The notes under the pieces: model-generated | Told to the model about the DNA's origin: nothing | Seen by the model: only the letters and a program-made list of their open reading frames with translations | Databases searched by the model: none | Shown here: in pieces, positions 1 through 5,167 of the stretch | How the letters are laid out: every line of letters begins with the position of its first letter | Numbering within the stretch: position 1 is the stretch's first letter | Translations under genes and position numbers: made by a program | Assembly: GCA_944393305.1 (NCBI GenBank) | Contig: CALXZS010000097.1 | Span: 1 to 5,340 of the forward strand | Direction of reading: 5' to 3' | DNA from: an uncultured Clostridia bacterium | GTDB taxonomy: Bacteria > Bacillota > Clostridia > TANB77 > CAG-508 | DNA length: 5,340 bases

Positions 1-171
1 GTTGCTTTCAATATGAAAGCTTTCACGTCCCCCTCATTGCACTCGATGATTACTCTGACGAAGCTCCCCGTGTAATTTTCGCAGACCCCACTCTTTTGAA
101 GGATTGCAAGCCTCTGTAAGGTGGTTTGTAATTCGACAGCAAAGAGACCAGCAATTGCTGGTCTCTTCGCT
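1..171. other. G+C-rich island of unknown nature, probably one end of a dispersed element or structured RNA (runs off the window)
   Basis: Bases 21-170 hold 73 G or C (about 49%), while 171-250 hold 24 of 80 (30%) and the rest of the window is similarly A+T-rich. The change is abrupt at about 171, at the foot of a long palindrome (138-171). At the other end, 4-10 pairs with 14-20 as a small hairpin. On the minus strand a second frame is open from 185 to the window edge (about 61 codons), but it has no start codon except a GTG at 26-24, so I do not call it a gene. I looked for and did not find the T-box consensus, tmRNA ends, RNase P RNA core motifs or rRNA-like segments. The best reading is a non-coding dispersed repeat or small structured RNA inserted downstream of ftsH; what it is remains unknown. 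Confidence 0.45.
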
Positions 172-240
172 ATGTTTATATATGTTTATTTTATCAAATC
201 CTACAACATATACATTCTCAACGCTTTCGCGTCTTTCCAT
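34..240 (-). CDS. Hypothetical 68-residue frame just downstream of ftsH, possibly a truncated gene
   Basis: The ATG at 240-238 is preceded by AGGAG (252-248) with a 7-nt spacer, and this site starts directly after the ftsH TAG stop, which is what a translationally linked downstream gene would show. The first 22 or so codons (MERRESVENVYVVGFDKINI...) have the A+T-rich composition of the neighbours. From about codon 24 the frame enters the G+C-rich island and its palindrome, and the sequence becomes rich in Cys, Trp, His and Arg, unlike a continued native domain. I recognise no family and see no signal peptide or membrane segment. The likeliest explanation is a gene whose 5' end survives and whose remainder was replaced when the island arrived. 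It could also be a chance frame after a good Shine-Dalgarno, or a genuine small protein. Confidence 0.3.
   Translation of the reverse strand: MERRESVENVYVVGFDKINIYKHSEETSNCWSLCCRITNHLTEACNPSKEWGLRKLHGELRQSNHRVQ
138..171. repeat. Long palindrome at the edge of the G+C-rich island
   Basis: Bases 142-167 form a perfect 26-nt palindrome centred on AATT (153-156). Three more pairs (138-140 with 169-171) extend it beyond a single A/C mismatch at 141/168. As RNA it would fold into a stem of about 11 pairs with a 4-nt loop, plus the extension. Downstream on the plus strand lies a loosely T-rich tract (ATGTTTATATATGTTTATTTT); downstream on the minus strand there is no T-run. It is therefore a poor terminator for ftsH and at best a weak one for a plus-strand transcript. 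Its place at the composition boundary fits the end of an inserted element. Confidence 0.7.
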
Positions 241-247
241 ACCTTTA

Positions 248-252
248 CTCCT
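248..252 (-). promoter_or_regulatory. Ribosome binding site AGGAG after the ftsH stop
   Basis: AGGAG begins at the base following the ftsH TAG (255-253) and lies 7 nt before the ATG at 240-238. A site this good and this placed is the main reason to take the downstream frame seriously. Confidence 0.5.
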
Positions 253-2055
253 CTAATTCGCAAATATACTGTCAAATTCTTCTCCAGTAATTTTTTCTTT
301 TTCTACAAGTATTTCTGCTACTCTATCTAATTTATCTCTATGTTCACTTAAAATAGCTTTTGCTTGCTCATATGCTTTATCTATGATGTTTTTTATTTCC
401 TCATCAATAATTCCTGCTGTCTCTTCTGAATAAGATTTCTCATGTCCCCAATCTCTTCCGATAAATACTTCATCTTGGTCTGAACCAAGTGTAATTGTTC
501 CTATTCTCTTGCTCATACCATATTTTGTTACCATTGCTTTTGCAATTTGTGTAGCTCTTTCTATATCATTACTTGCTCCTGTTGAAATATCTCCTAATAC
601 TAATTCTTCTGATGCTCTTCCTCCAAGTAGTGACACAATATTTTCCAGCATTTCTGTTTTTGAAATAAATGATTTATCTTCTGTTGGTCTATACATTGTA
701 TAGCCACCAGCCATTCCTCTTGGGATGATTGATATTTCATGTACTGGGTCCTGTGTTTTTAAATATCTACTTACAACAGCATGACCACCTTCATGATATG
801 CAACCAATTTCTTTTCTTTATCACTTCTTACTCTTGTTTTCTTTTCTGGTCCCATAGTTACTTTAACCATGGCATCTTCTATTTCTCTTTCGCCTATTTC
901 ATGTTTGTCTCTTCTTGCTGCTAAAAGTGCTGCTTCATTTAATACATTTTCTAGGTCTGCACCTGTAAATCCTGATGTATTTTTTGCAATTATATTTAAG
1001 TCTACATCGTCTGCTAGTCTTTTCTTTTTTGCATGAACTTCAAGTATTTGCTCTCTTGCTTTTACATCTGGTGCAGGTACTACTATTTGTCTATCAAATC
1101 TACCTGGTCTTAATAATGCTTTATCTAATACATCTGGTCTATTTGTTGCTGCTAATACTATTACACCTTCATTTGCTGCGAATCCATCCATTTCAACTAA
1201 CATTTGATTTAATGTTTGTTCTCTTTCATCATGTCCTCCACCAAGACCAGCTCCTCTTTGGCGTCCTACTGCGTCTATTTCATCTATGAATATTATACAT
1301 GGTGCATTTCTCTTTGCTTCTTCGAATAAATCTCTTACTCTTGAAGCACCAACACCAACAAACATTTCAACAAAGTCTGAACCACTTATTATGAAAAATG
1401 GTACTCCTGCTTCTCCTGCAACTGCCTTAGCTAATAGAGTTTTACCAGTACCTGGTTGACCAACTAATAGAACTCCTTTAGGTATTCTTGCTCCCATGTC
1501 TGTGAATTTTCTTGGATTTTTCAAAAATTCTACTATTTCTTGTAATTCTTCTTTTTCTTCATCTATTCCTGCTACATCTGCAAATGTTACTTTATTCTTA
1601 TCATTTGAATTTAACATTCTAGCTCTACTTTTTCCAAATGTCATTGTTCCTTTTTGTTGTCCGCCAGTTCCACCTAAGAAAAGCATTGCCATTAGTACTA
1701 ATAGTAGTATTGAAGAAATTGGAAGTAGTAAGTCTGAAACTATTAATAAAAATGATTTGTCTGCTTCTACTACATTTATACTATTATTTTGCATAGATGC
1801 ATTTAAGTTTTCCATTAAATTATCTACACTTGGAATATTTACATTTTTAATATTAGAATCATTTTTTAATTTGACTCTTGCACTTTCTCCGCCATATTCT
1901 ATTTCTATATCTGTTACTTCGCCAGCTTCTATTTTTGTTAGCAATTCAGAATATGTTAATTCTGTATTTGATCCATTTAAAATGGCTGGTATTACAAATA
2001 ATAATATGATTCCTATTATTAACCATACCGCTAAAGTTTTTATACTGTTTTTCAA
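253..2055 (-). CDS. ftsH: ATP-dependent zinc metalloprotease FtsH
   Basis: FtsH is a membrane-anchored AAA+ protease that extracts and degrades misfolded membrane proteins and some soluble regulators; it works as a hexamer with its catalytic parts in the cytoplasm. From the chosen start the protein has 600 residues: membrane segment at ~8-26, extracytoplasmic domain ~27-100, second membrane segment ~101-128, Walker A GQPGTGKT (199-206; the usual second residue is P), pore loop MFVGVGA (231-237), Walker B IIFIDEID (254-261), second region of homology around 298-322 ending RPGRFDR, zinc motif HEGGH (421-425; HEAGH is more common, but HExxH is intact) and the third metal ligand Asp at ~497. The C-terminal tail is short. 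I chose TTG at 2055-2053 because AGGAGG lies 7 nt before it; ATGs upstream in frame at 2100 and 2085 have no such site and sit at or before the predicted transcription start. Identity is certain; the start is well supported. Confidence 0.98.
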   Translation of the reverse strand: MKNSIKTLAVWLIIGIILLFVIPAILNGSNTELTYSELLTKIEAGEVTDIEIEYGGESARVKLKNDSNIKNVNIPSVDNLMENLNASMQNNSINVVEADKSFLLIVSDLLLPISSILLLVLMAMLFLGGTGGQQKGTMTFGKSRARMLNSNDKNKVTFADVAGIDEEKEELQEIVEFLKNPRKFTDMGARIPKGVLLVGQPGTGKTLLAKAVAGEAGVPFFIISGSDFVEMFVGVGASRVRDLFEEAKRNAPCIIFIDEIDAVGRQRGAGLGGGHDEREQTLNQMLVEMDGFAANEGVIVLAATNRPDVLDKALLRPGRFDRQIVVPAPDVKAREQILEVHAKKKRLADDVDLNIIAKNTSGFTGADLENVLNEAALLAARRDKHEIGEREIEDAMVKVTMGPEKKTRVRSDKEKKLVAYHEGGHAVVSRYLKTQDPVHEISIIPRGMAGGYTMYRPTEDKSFISKTEMLENIVSLLGGRASEELVLGDISTGASNDIERATQIAKAMVTKYGMSKRIGTITLGSDQDEVFIGRDWGHEKSYSEETAGIIDEEIKNIIDKAYEQAKAILSEHRDKLDRVAEILVEKEKITGEEFDSIFAN

Positions 2056-2062
2056 TTTAATG

Positions 2063-2068
2063 CCTCCT
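2063..2068 (-). promoter_or_regulatory. ftsH ribosome binding site (AGGAGG), decides a TTG start
   Basis: A full AGGAGG with a 7-nt spacer precedes TTG at 2055-2053. Reading from the TTG gives a protein beginning MKNSIKTLAVW, which places the first membrane helix close to the N terminus as usual for FtsH. The in-frame ATGs at 2100 and 2085 would put this site inside the coding sequence. Confidence 0.8.
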
Positions 2069-2090
2069 ACTTTTTTATTAATCATATTGA

Positions 2091-2119
2091 AGAGTATCAC
2101 AATATGTTTATTAATGCAA
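2091..2119 (-). promoter_or_regulatory. Candidate sigma-A-type promoter for ftsH
   Basis: On the minus strand TTGCAT (2119-2114) resembles a -35 box, and TACTCT (2096-2091) follows after 17 bases; an overlapping reading gives TGTGATACT as an extended -10. The -35 is good and the -10 is weak. Transcription would start near 2084, giving a short leader that contains the AGGAGG site. This would let ftsH be expressed apart from tilS and agrees with the TTG start. The call rests on sequence match alone. Confidence 0.4.
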
Positions 2120-2166
2120 TAGTTTTTTAGAAACTTTTTTCTTGTAACCCTTGGTACATCTACATT

Positions 2167-2180
2167 TTTCCTTACGGAAA
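2167..2180 (-). other. Small hairpin right after the tilS stop
   Basis: Directly after the tilS TAA, the transcript reads TTTCC-GTAA-GGAAA, a 5-bp stem closed by a GNRA-type tetraloop. No T-run follows, so it is not a standard intrinsic terminator. It may stabilise the tilS mRNA end or mean nothing. The remaining tilS-ftsH gap (2056-2166) holds the candidate ftsH promoter and ribosome binding site. Confidence 0.35.
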
Positions 2181-3179
2181 TTAAGATAATGCCATAAAAA
2201 TTATTTTTTTATTTTTTATTAAAATTTTTAAATTTTTGTTAGGAATTATATATTTATTTCCTACATTTCTCATGCAAATTTTAATTATGTCATCTATATT
2301 GATTTTTTCAATATTTCTCGCACTTCCAAGTAACTTTTCTATTGTATACATTATTAATTTTTCTTTAATTGTAACATCTAATTCATTGAAATTTTTTAGG
2401 TCAATTGCTATGTTCCCTAAGGATTCCTCTGCTATTTCTTTATATGTTTTTTCTACTACTTTATTTATGTATTCATTTTCTTCTTCTATTATTTTAGATA
2501 ATCTACTCAAATTTTTAATTATATTTGGATTTAATTCTTTTAAATATGGAATAAGTTCATTTCTTATTTTATTTCTTTTATATATTGTTTCTTTATTTGT
2601 ATAATCTATTCTTGGCTCTAATTTATTTTTTTCGCAGTATTCTTCTATTTCTTCTCTTTTGCAATTAATTAAAGGTCTAATATATTTATTGTATTCTAAG
2701 GGTTTTATTCCCTCTAAGCCATTTAATCCACAACCTCTAATTAAATTAAGTAGCATTGTTTCCGCATTATCATTCATATTATGTGCTATTGCAATTTTAT
2801 TTGCATTTTCTTTTTTTGCTATTTCATCAAAAAATTTATATCTTTCATTTCTTCCTATTTCTTCAACACTACCTTTTTCCTTTTCAGCAATTTCTGATAT
2901 ATTTACTCTTTTTATATAACATTTTATATTCATTTTTTCGCATACGTTTTCCACAAATTGCTCATCATCTGTGGAATCTTCTCTAATTAAATGGTTAACA
3001 TGTGCCACTACTATATCATAATTTAGTTTTTCTTTGTATTTATTTAAACACGCCAAAAGAGTAATAGAGTCGGGACCACCTGATACCCCAACTACTATTT
3101 TATCTCCTTTGTTTATTAAATTATTTTCTTTTATTGTATTTAAAAAGTTCGCTTCTAGTTTATCTAGTCTTTTACTCAT
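2181..3179 (-). CDS. tilS: tRNA(Ile)-lysidine synthetase TilS, short form
   Basis: TilS joins lysine to C34 of the tRNA-Ile with CAU anticodon, using ATP, so that it reads AUA as isoleucine; in a genome this rich in A+T the AUA codon is common. From ATG at 3179-3177 the protein has 332 residues. Visible are the PP-loop SGGPDS (33-38), AHVNH (59-63), the segment GRNERYKFF (109-117), HNMNDNAET (133-141), a form of the family's HHxDDQAET, and KRNKIRNELIPYL (201-213). The protein ends just after a segment that looks like the end of the substrate-binding domain (~305-332), and there is no room for the extra C-terminal domain of the ~430-470-residue enzymes of E. coli and B. subtilis; in length it is closer to the short Aquifex enzyme. 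GGAGG at 3189-3185 selects this ATG over an in-frame TTG at 3191. In relatives tilS is followed by hpt and ftsH; here ftsH follows directly. Confidence 0.95.
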   Translation of the reverse strand: MSKRLDKLEANFLNTIKENNLINKGDKIVVGVSGGPDSITLLACLNKYKEKLNYDIVVAHVNHLIREDSTDDEQFVENVCEKMNIKCYIKRVNISEIAEKEKGSVEEIGRNERYKFFDEIAKKENANKIAIAHNMNDNAETMLLNLIRGCGLNGLEGIKPLEYNKYIRPLINCKREEIEEYCEKNKLEPRIDYTNKETIYKRNKIRNELIPYLKELNPNIIKNLSRLSKIIEEENEYINKVVEKTYKEIAEESLGNIAIDLKNFNELDVTIKEKLIMYTIEKLLGSARNIEKINIDDIIKICMRNVGNKYIIPNKNLKILIKNKKIIFMALS

Positions 3180-3184
3180 TATTT

Positions 3185-3189
3185 CCTCC
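3185..3189 (-). promoter_or_regulatory. tilS ribosome binding site (GGAGG)
   Basis: GGAGG lies 5 nt before ATG 3179-3177. It would be inside the coding sequence if the upstream in-frame TTG (3191-3189) were used, so the ATG is preferred. The site begins 3 nt after the foot of the large inverted repeat, so folding of that repeat could affect its access. Confidence 0.75.
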
Positions 3190-3192
3190 AAT

Positions 3193-3256
3193 TTTTCAAT
3201 TTGGGACGGTCCTTAATTAAAAATATTTTTGAAAAAGGACCGTCCCAAATTGAAAA
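3193..3256. repeat. 22-bp perfect inverted repeat filling the dnaB-tilS junction
   Basis: Bases 3193-3214 pair without a mismatch with 3235-3256, leaving a 20-nt loop (3215-3234) that itself contains the palindrome AAAAATATTTTT (3219-3230). The stem core is TTTGGGACGGTCCTT and its complement. The repeat abuts the dnaB TAA stop (3259-3257) and ends 3 nt before the tilS ribosome binding site, so it makes up nearly the whole junction. Neither strand has a T-run after the stem, so it is not a standard intrinsic terminator. Its form (GGGAC/GTCCC stem, intergenic, nearly perfect) resembles dispersed REP-like or MITE-like palindromes of Firmicutes; that link is from memory, not from a search. It could act as an mRNA stability or processing element between dnaB and tilS. 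Confidence 0.85.
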
Positions 3257-4582
3257 TTATCCATTATATTTATTAGCAAATTTCGTATAACTTGGCATCC
3301 ACAATAATTCTACTGTTCCTGTTGGTCCAGCTCTATGTTTTGCAATTATTACTTCTGCTATGTTTTTTGCCTCGGTTTCTGGATTGTAATAATCATCTCT
3401 ATACAAAAACATTACTATATCCGCATCTTGCTCTATTGAACCAGATTCACGAAGGTCTTGTAACATTGGTCTATGGTCTGGTCTTGCTTCTGGTGCACGA
3501 GACAACTGAGAAAGTGCTATTACTGGCACATTTATTTCTTTTGCTAGTATTTTTAATGATCTACTTATTTCAGCTATTTCTTGCTCTCTACTTTTTGTAT
3601 TCCCGCTACCTTGAATAAGCTGTAAGTAGTCTATAACTACAAGTCCGATATTTTTCTCTAGTTTTAGTTTTCTACATTTTGCTCTTATTTCTGCTATATT
3701 TATTCCTGCGCTATCATCTATATATATTCCTGCTGATTCTGATAATTCGCCTGATGCAACTGCAAGCTTTGACCATTCTTCATCTGAAATATCTCCTTTT
3801 GATACCTTTTCACTATCTACCATTGCTTGTGAACAAAGTATTCTGTTTGCGCATTGTTCTTTTGACATTTCGAGACTGAATACTACTACTGGAGTATTAG
3901 CACTTACAGCTGCATATGTTGCAATATTTAATGCAAAAGCTGTTTTTCCCATTGCTGGTCTTGCTGCAATTAACACTAAGTCTGAATTATGAAATCCTGC
4001 GGTTTTATTATCTAGGTCTATAAATCCAGTTGCTACACCTGTTATATGTTGCTTTTGGTTATATAATTGTTCTAATTCTGTAAATGAATCTACTAAAATA
4101 TCTCTTATTGAACTATATCCTTTTTGAGATTTTCTTTGCATTAAATCAAATATTTTCTTTTCAGCATTGTCCATCAAAACTTCTACTTCTTCGTTTTGGT
4201 TATATCCTATTTCTATTAATTGATTTGCTGTTTTTATTAAACTTCTTAATATTGATTTTTCTTCTACAATTTTTATGTATTTCTCAACATTGGCAGTAGT
4301 CGGTACTTTTTCTGGTAATGATACTAAATATTCTAACCCGCCAACAGGTTCTAATTTTCCAATTGATGTTAGTTCATCTTTTAATGTTATTATATCTATT
4401 GGTTCTGCTTTGGCATATAAATTCATTATTGCGCCATATATGGTTTTATTATCTTCTCTATAAAAATCTTCTGGTTTTAATACTTCTATTGCAGATATTA
4501 CAGCATCTTTATCTGTCATCATACTTCCAATTACTGCTTGTTCTGCTTCATCATCATGTGGTGGTACTTTTCCTAAATCCAT
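3257..4582 (-). CDS. dnaB: Replicative DNA helicase DnaB
   Basis: This is the hexameric 5'-3' helicase that unwinds DNA at the replication fork and recruits primase (called DnaC in B. subtilis). The 441-residue length is usual. The N-terminal primase-interacting domain covers about residues 1-150, starting with PPHDDEAEQAVIGSMM (7-22), followed by a linker and the RecA-like motor. Visible motor motifs are Walker A ARPAMGKT (207-214), FSLEM (235-239) with the catalytic Glu 238, Walker B VVIDYLQLI (315-323) with Asp 318, ALSQLSR (356-362), the region DLRESGSIEQDADIV (376-390), and KHRAGPTG (415-422), whose Arg 417 should be the arginine finger. No intein is present at the motifs where DnaB inteins usually sit. 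The ATG has AAGGA 6 nt upstream. It follows rplI, as in many Firmicutes. Confidence 0.98.
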   Translation of the reverse strand: MDLGKVPPHDDEAEQAVIGSMMTDKDAVISAIEVLKPEDFYREDNKTIYGAIMNLYAKAEPIDIITLKDELTSIGKLEPVGGLEYLVSLPEKVPTTANVEKYIKIVEEKSILRSLIKTANQLIEIGYNQNEEVEVLMDNAEKKIFDLMQRKSQKGYSSIRDILVDSFTELEQLYNQKQHITGVATGFIDLDNKTAGFHNSDLVLIAARPAMGKTAFALNIATYAAVSANTPVVVFSLEMSKEQCANRILCSQAMVDSEKVSKGDISDEEWSKLAVASGELSESAGIYIDDSAGINIAEIRAKCRKLKLEKNIGLVVIDYLQLIQGSGNTKSREQEIAEISRSLKILAKEINVPVIALSQLSRAPEARPDHRPMLQDLRESGSIEQDADIVMFLYRDDYYNPETEAKNIAEVIIAKHRAGPTGTVELLWMPSYTKFANKYNG

Positions 4583-4610
4583 TTTATATCCTTTCGTTTA
4601 AACTGTTTTT

Positions 4611-4640
4611 ATTATAAAATTGTATATTTAAAATTTTGAA
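4611..4640 (-). promoter_or_regulatory. Candidate promoter for dnaB in the rplI-dnaB gap
   Basis: A perfect TATAAT (4616-4611, minus strand) lies 18 nt after TTCAAA (4640-4635), a 4-of-6 match to TTGACA. Transcription would start near 4604, giving a leader of about 20 nt that still holds the AAGGA ribosome binding site (4593-4589). In DNA this A+T-rich a TATAAT arises often by chance, so the call is weak. Confidence 0.3.
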
Positions 4641-4648
4641 ATATACAA
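4620..4648. other. A+T-rich inverted repeat in the rplI-dnaB gap
   Basis: TTGTATATTT (4620-4629) pairs with AAATATACAA (4639-4648), giving a 10-bp stem with a 9-nt loop. On the minus strand it is followed by TTTTATAATAAAA. It overlaps the candidate -35 of the dnaB promoter. It could attenuate read-through from rplI, serve as a DNA-binding site, or be chance; only two pairs are G-C or C-G type at most, so the RNA hairpin would be weak. Confidence 0.35.
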
Positions 4649-4663
4649 GAAATATGAATAATT

Positions 4664-5110
4664 TTACGCCCCAATTACATGAACTTTTAATTTCCCATTT
4701 ACACCTTCAAATAGTTTTAGGTCTACATTGAAAATTCCTGTCTGTTTTATTGTTTCTTTTAATTCTATTTTCTTTTTGTCTACATTGTAGTTATATTGTT
4801 TTTGCAATTGTTCAGATATTTCTTTTGCTGTTACTCCACCAAATATTTTTCCGTTTTCTCCTGCTTTTACGTTTATTTTCAAAATAATTTTTTCTAATTT
4901 TTTTGCTAATTCTTCCGCTTCTGCTTTTTCAGTCATTTTTTTATGCTTAGCAGAATCTTGTTTTGATTTTAGTTTTGCTAAGTTTTGTGTATTAGCTTCT
5001 ACTGCTAGTTTTTTCGGAAATAAGAAGTTTCTTGCATAACCATCATTTGCATTTACTATTTCATCTTTTTTTCCTACGCCCTTAACGTTTTCTAATAATA
5101 TTACTTTCAT
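4664..5110 (-). CDS. rplI: Large-subunit ribosomal protein bL9
   Basis: bL9 binds 23S rRNA near the base of the L1 stalk and helps keep the reading frame. The protein is 148 residues, the usual length. The N-terminal RNA-binding domain (1-~50) begins MKVILLENVKGVGKKDEIV and carries the family pattern NANDGYARNFLFPKKLA (20-36). A long charged helix (~41-80) connects to the C-terminal RNA-binding domain, which includes GKIFGGVTAKEI (87-98) and the ending KLKVHVIGA. AAAGGAG (5123-5117) lies 6 nt before the ATG. A hairpin (5127-5159) sits 3 nt further upstream, between the gdpP end and this site. The gdpP-rplI-dnaB order is the standard one in Firmicutes. Confidence 0.97.
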   Translation of the reverse strand: MKVILLENVKGVGKKDEIVNANDGYARNFLFPKKLAVEANTQNLAKLKSKQDSAKHKKMTEKAEAEELAKKLEKIILKINVKAGENGKIFGGVTAKEISEQLQKQYNYNVDKKKIELKETIKQTGIFNVDLKLFEGVNGKLKVHVIGA

Positions 5111-5126
5111 CCTATTCTCCTTTCTT

Positions 5127-5159
5127 AGCTGTTTTTGGGAGGTGTCCCCAAAAACAGCT
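5127..5159. repeat. 13-bp hairpin between gdpP and the rplI ribosome binding site
   Basis: AGCTGTTTTTGGG (5127-5139) pairs perfectly with CCCAAAAACAGCT (5147-5159) around a 7-nt loop. On the transcribed strand the loop side reads GGGGACACCTCCC. The hairpin ends 3 nt before the rplI ribosome binding site and starts 8 nt after the gdpP stop. The T-run at this junction comes before the stem on the minus strand, so it is not an intrinsic terminator for gdpP. It resembles the dnaB-tilS inverted repeat in placement and in its G/C core. Confidence 0.75.
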
Positions 5160-5167
5160 TCAAAAAA

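Noticed and set aside
1..24. Single CRISPR repeat or integron attC site at the window edge
   Set aside because: There is one small hairpin only, no repeat-spacer periodicity and no paired core sites of the attC type.
27..90. Possible G-quadruplex on the minus strand
   Set aside because: Only three runs of four or more G are present (around 27-32, 66-69 and 86-89) and they are widely spaced.
1..171. T-box leader, 6S RNA, tmRNA, RNase P RNA or rRNA fragment
   Set aside because: None of the diagnostic motifs for these RNAs could be found by eye on either strand; the identity is left open.
975..1289. 104-codon hydrophobic plus-strand frame resembling a membrane protein
   Set aside because: Antisense of the FtsH AAA+ domain; the apparent hydrophobicity is a codon-use artefact.
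2053..2100. ATG at 2100 as the ftsH start
   Set aside because: No ribosome binding site precedes it, it lies at or upstream of the predicted transcription start, and a full AGGAGG serves the TTG at 2055.
1496..2122. 208-codon open frame on the plus strand
   Set aside because: It is antisense to the 5' half of ftsH, whose own motifs are complete; it has no family resemblance and no convincing ribosome binding site.
3193..3256. Intrinsic terminator after dnaB
   Set aside because: The 22-bp stem is not followed by a T-run on either strand, and tilS starts at once downstream on the same strand.
3292..3618. Leucine-rich plus-strand frames opposite dnaB (also near 3679-3879 and 4084-4617)
   Set aside because: They are antisense readings of A/T-ending codons, which give Leu/Tyr/Phe-rich strings. 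The dnaB frame has all helicase motifs.
3257..4582. Intein in DnaB
   Set aside because: DnaB is a known intein host, but the helicase motifs are continuous and the length is normal.
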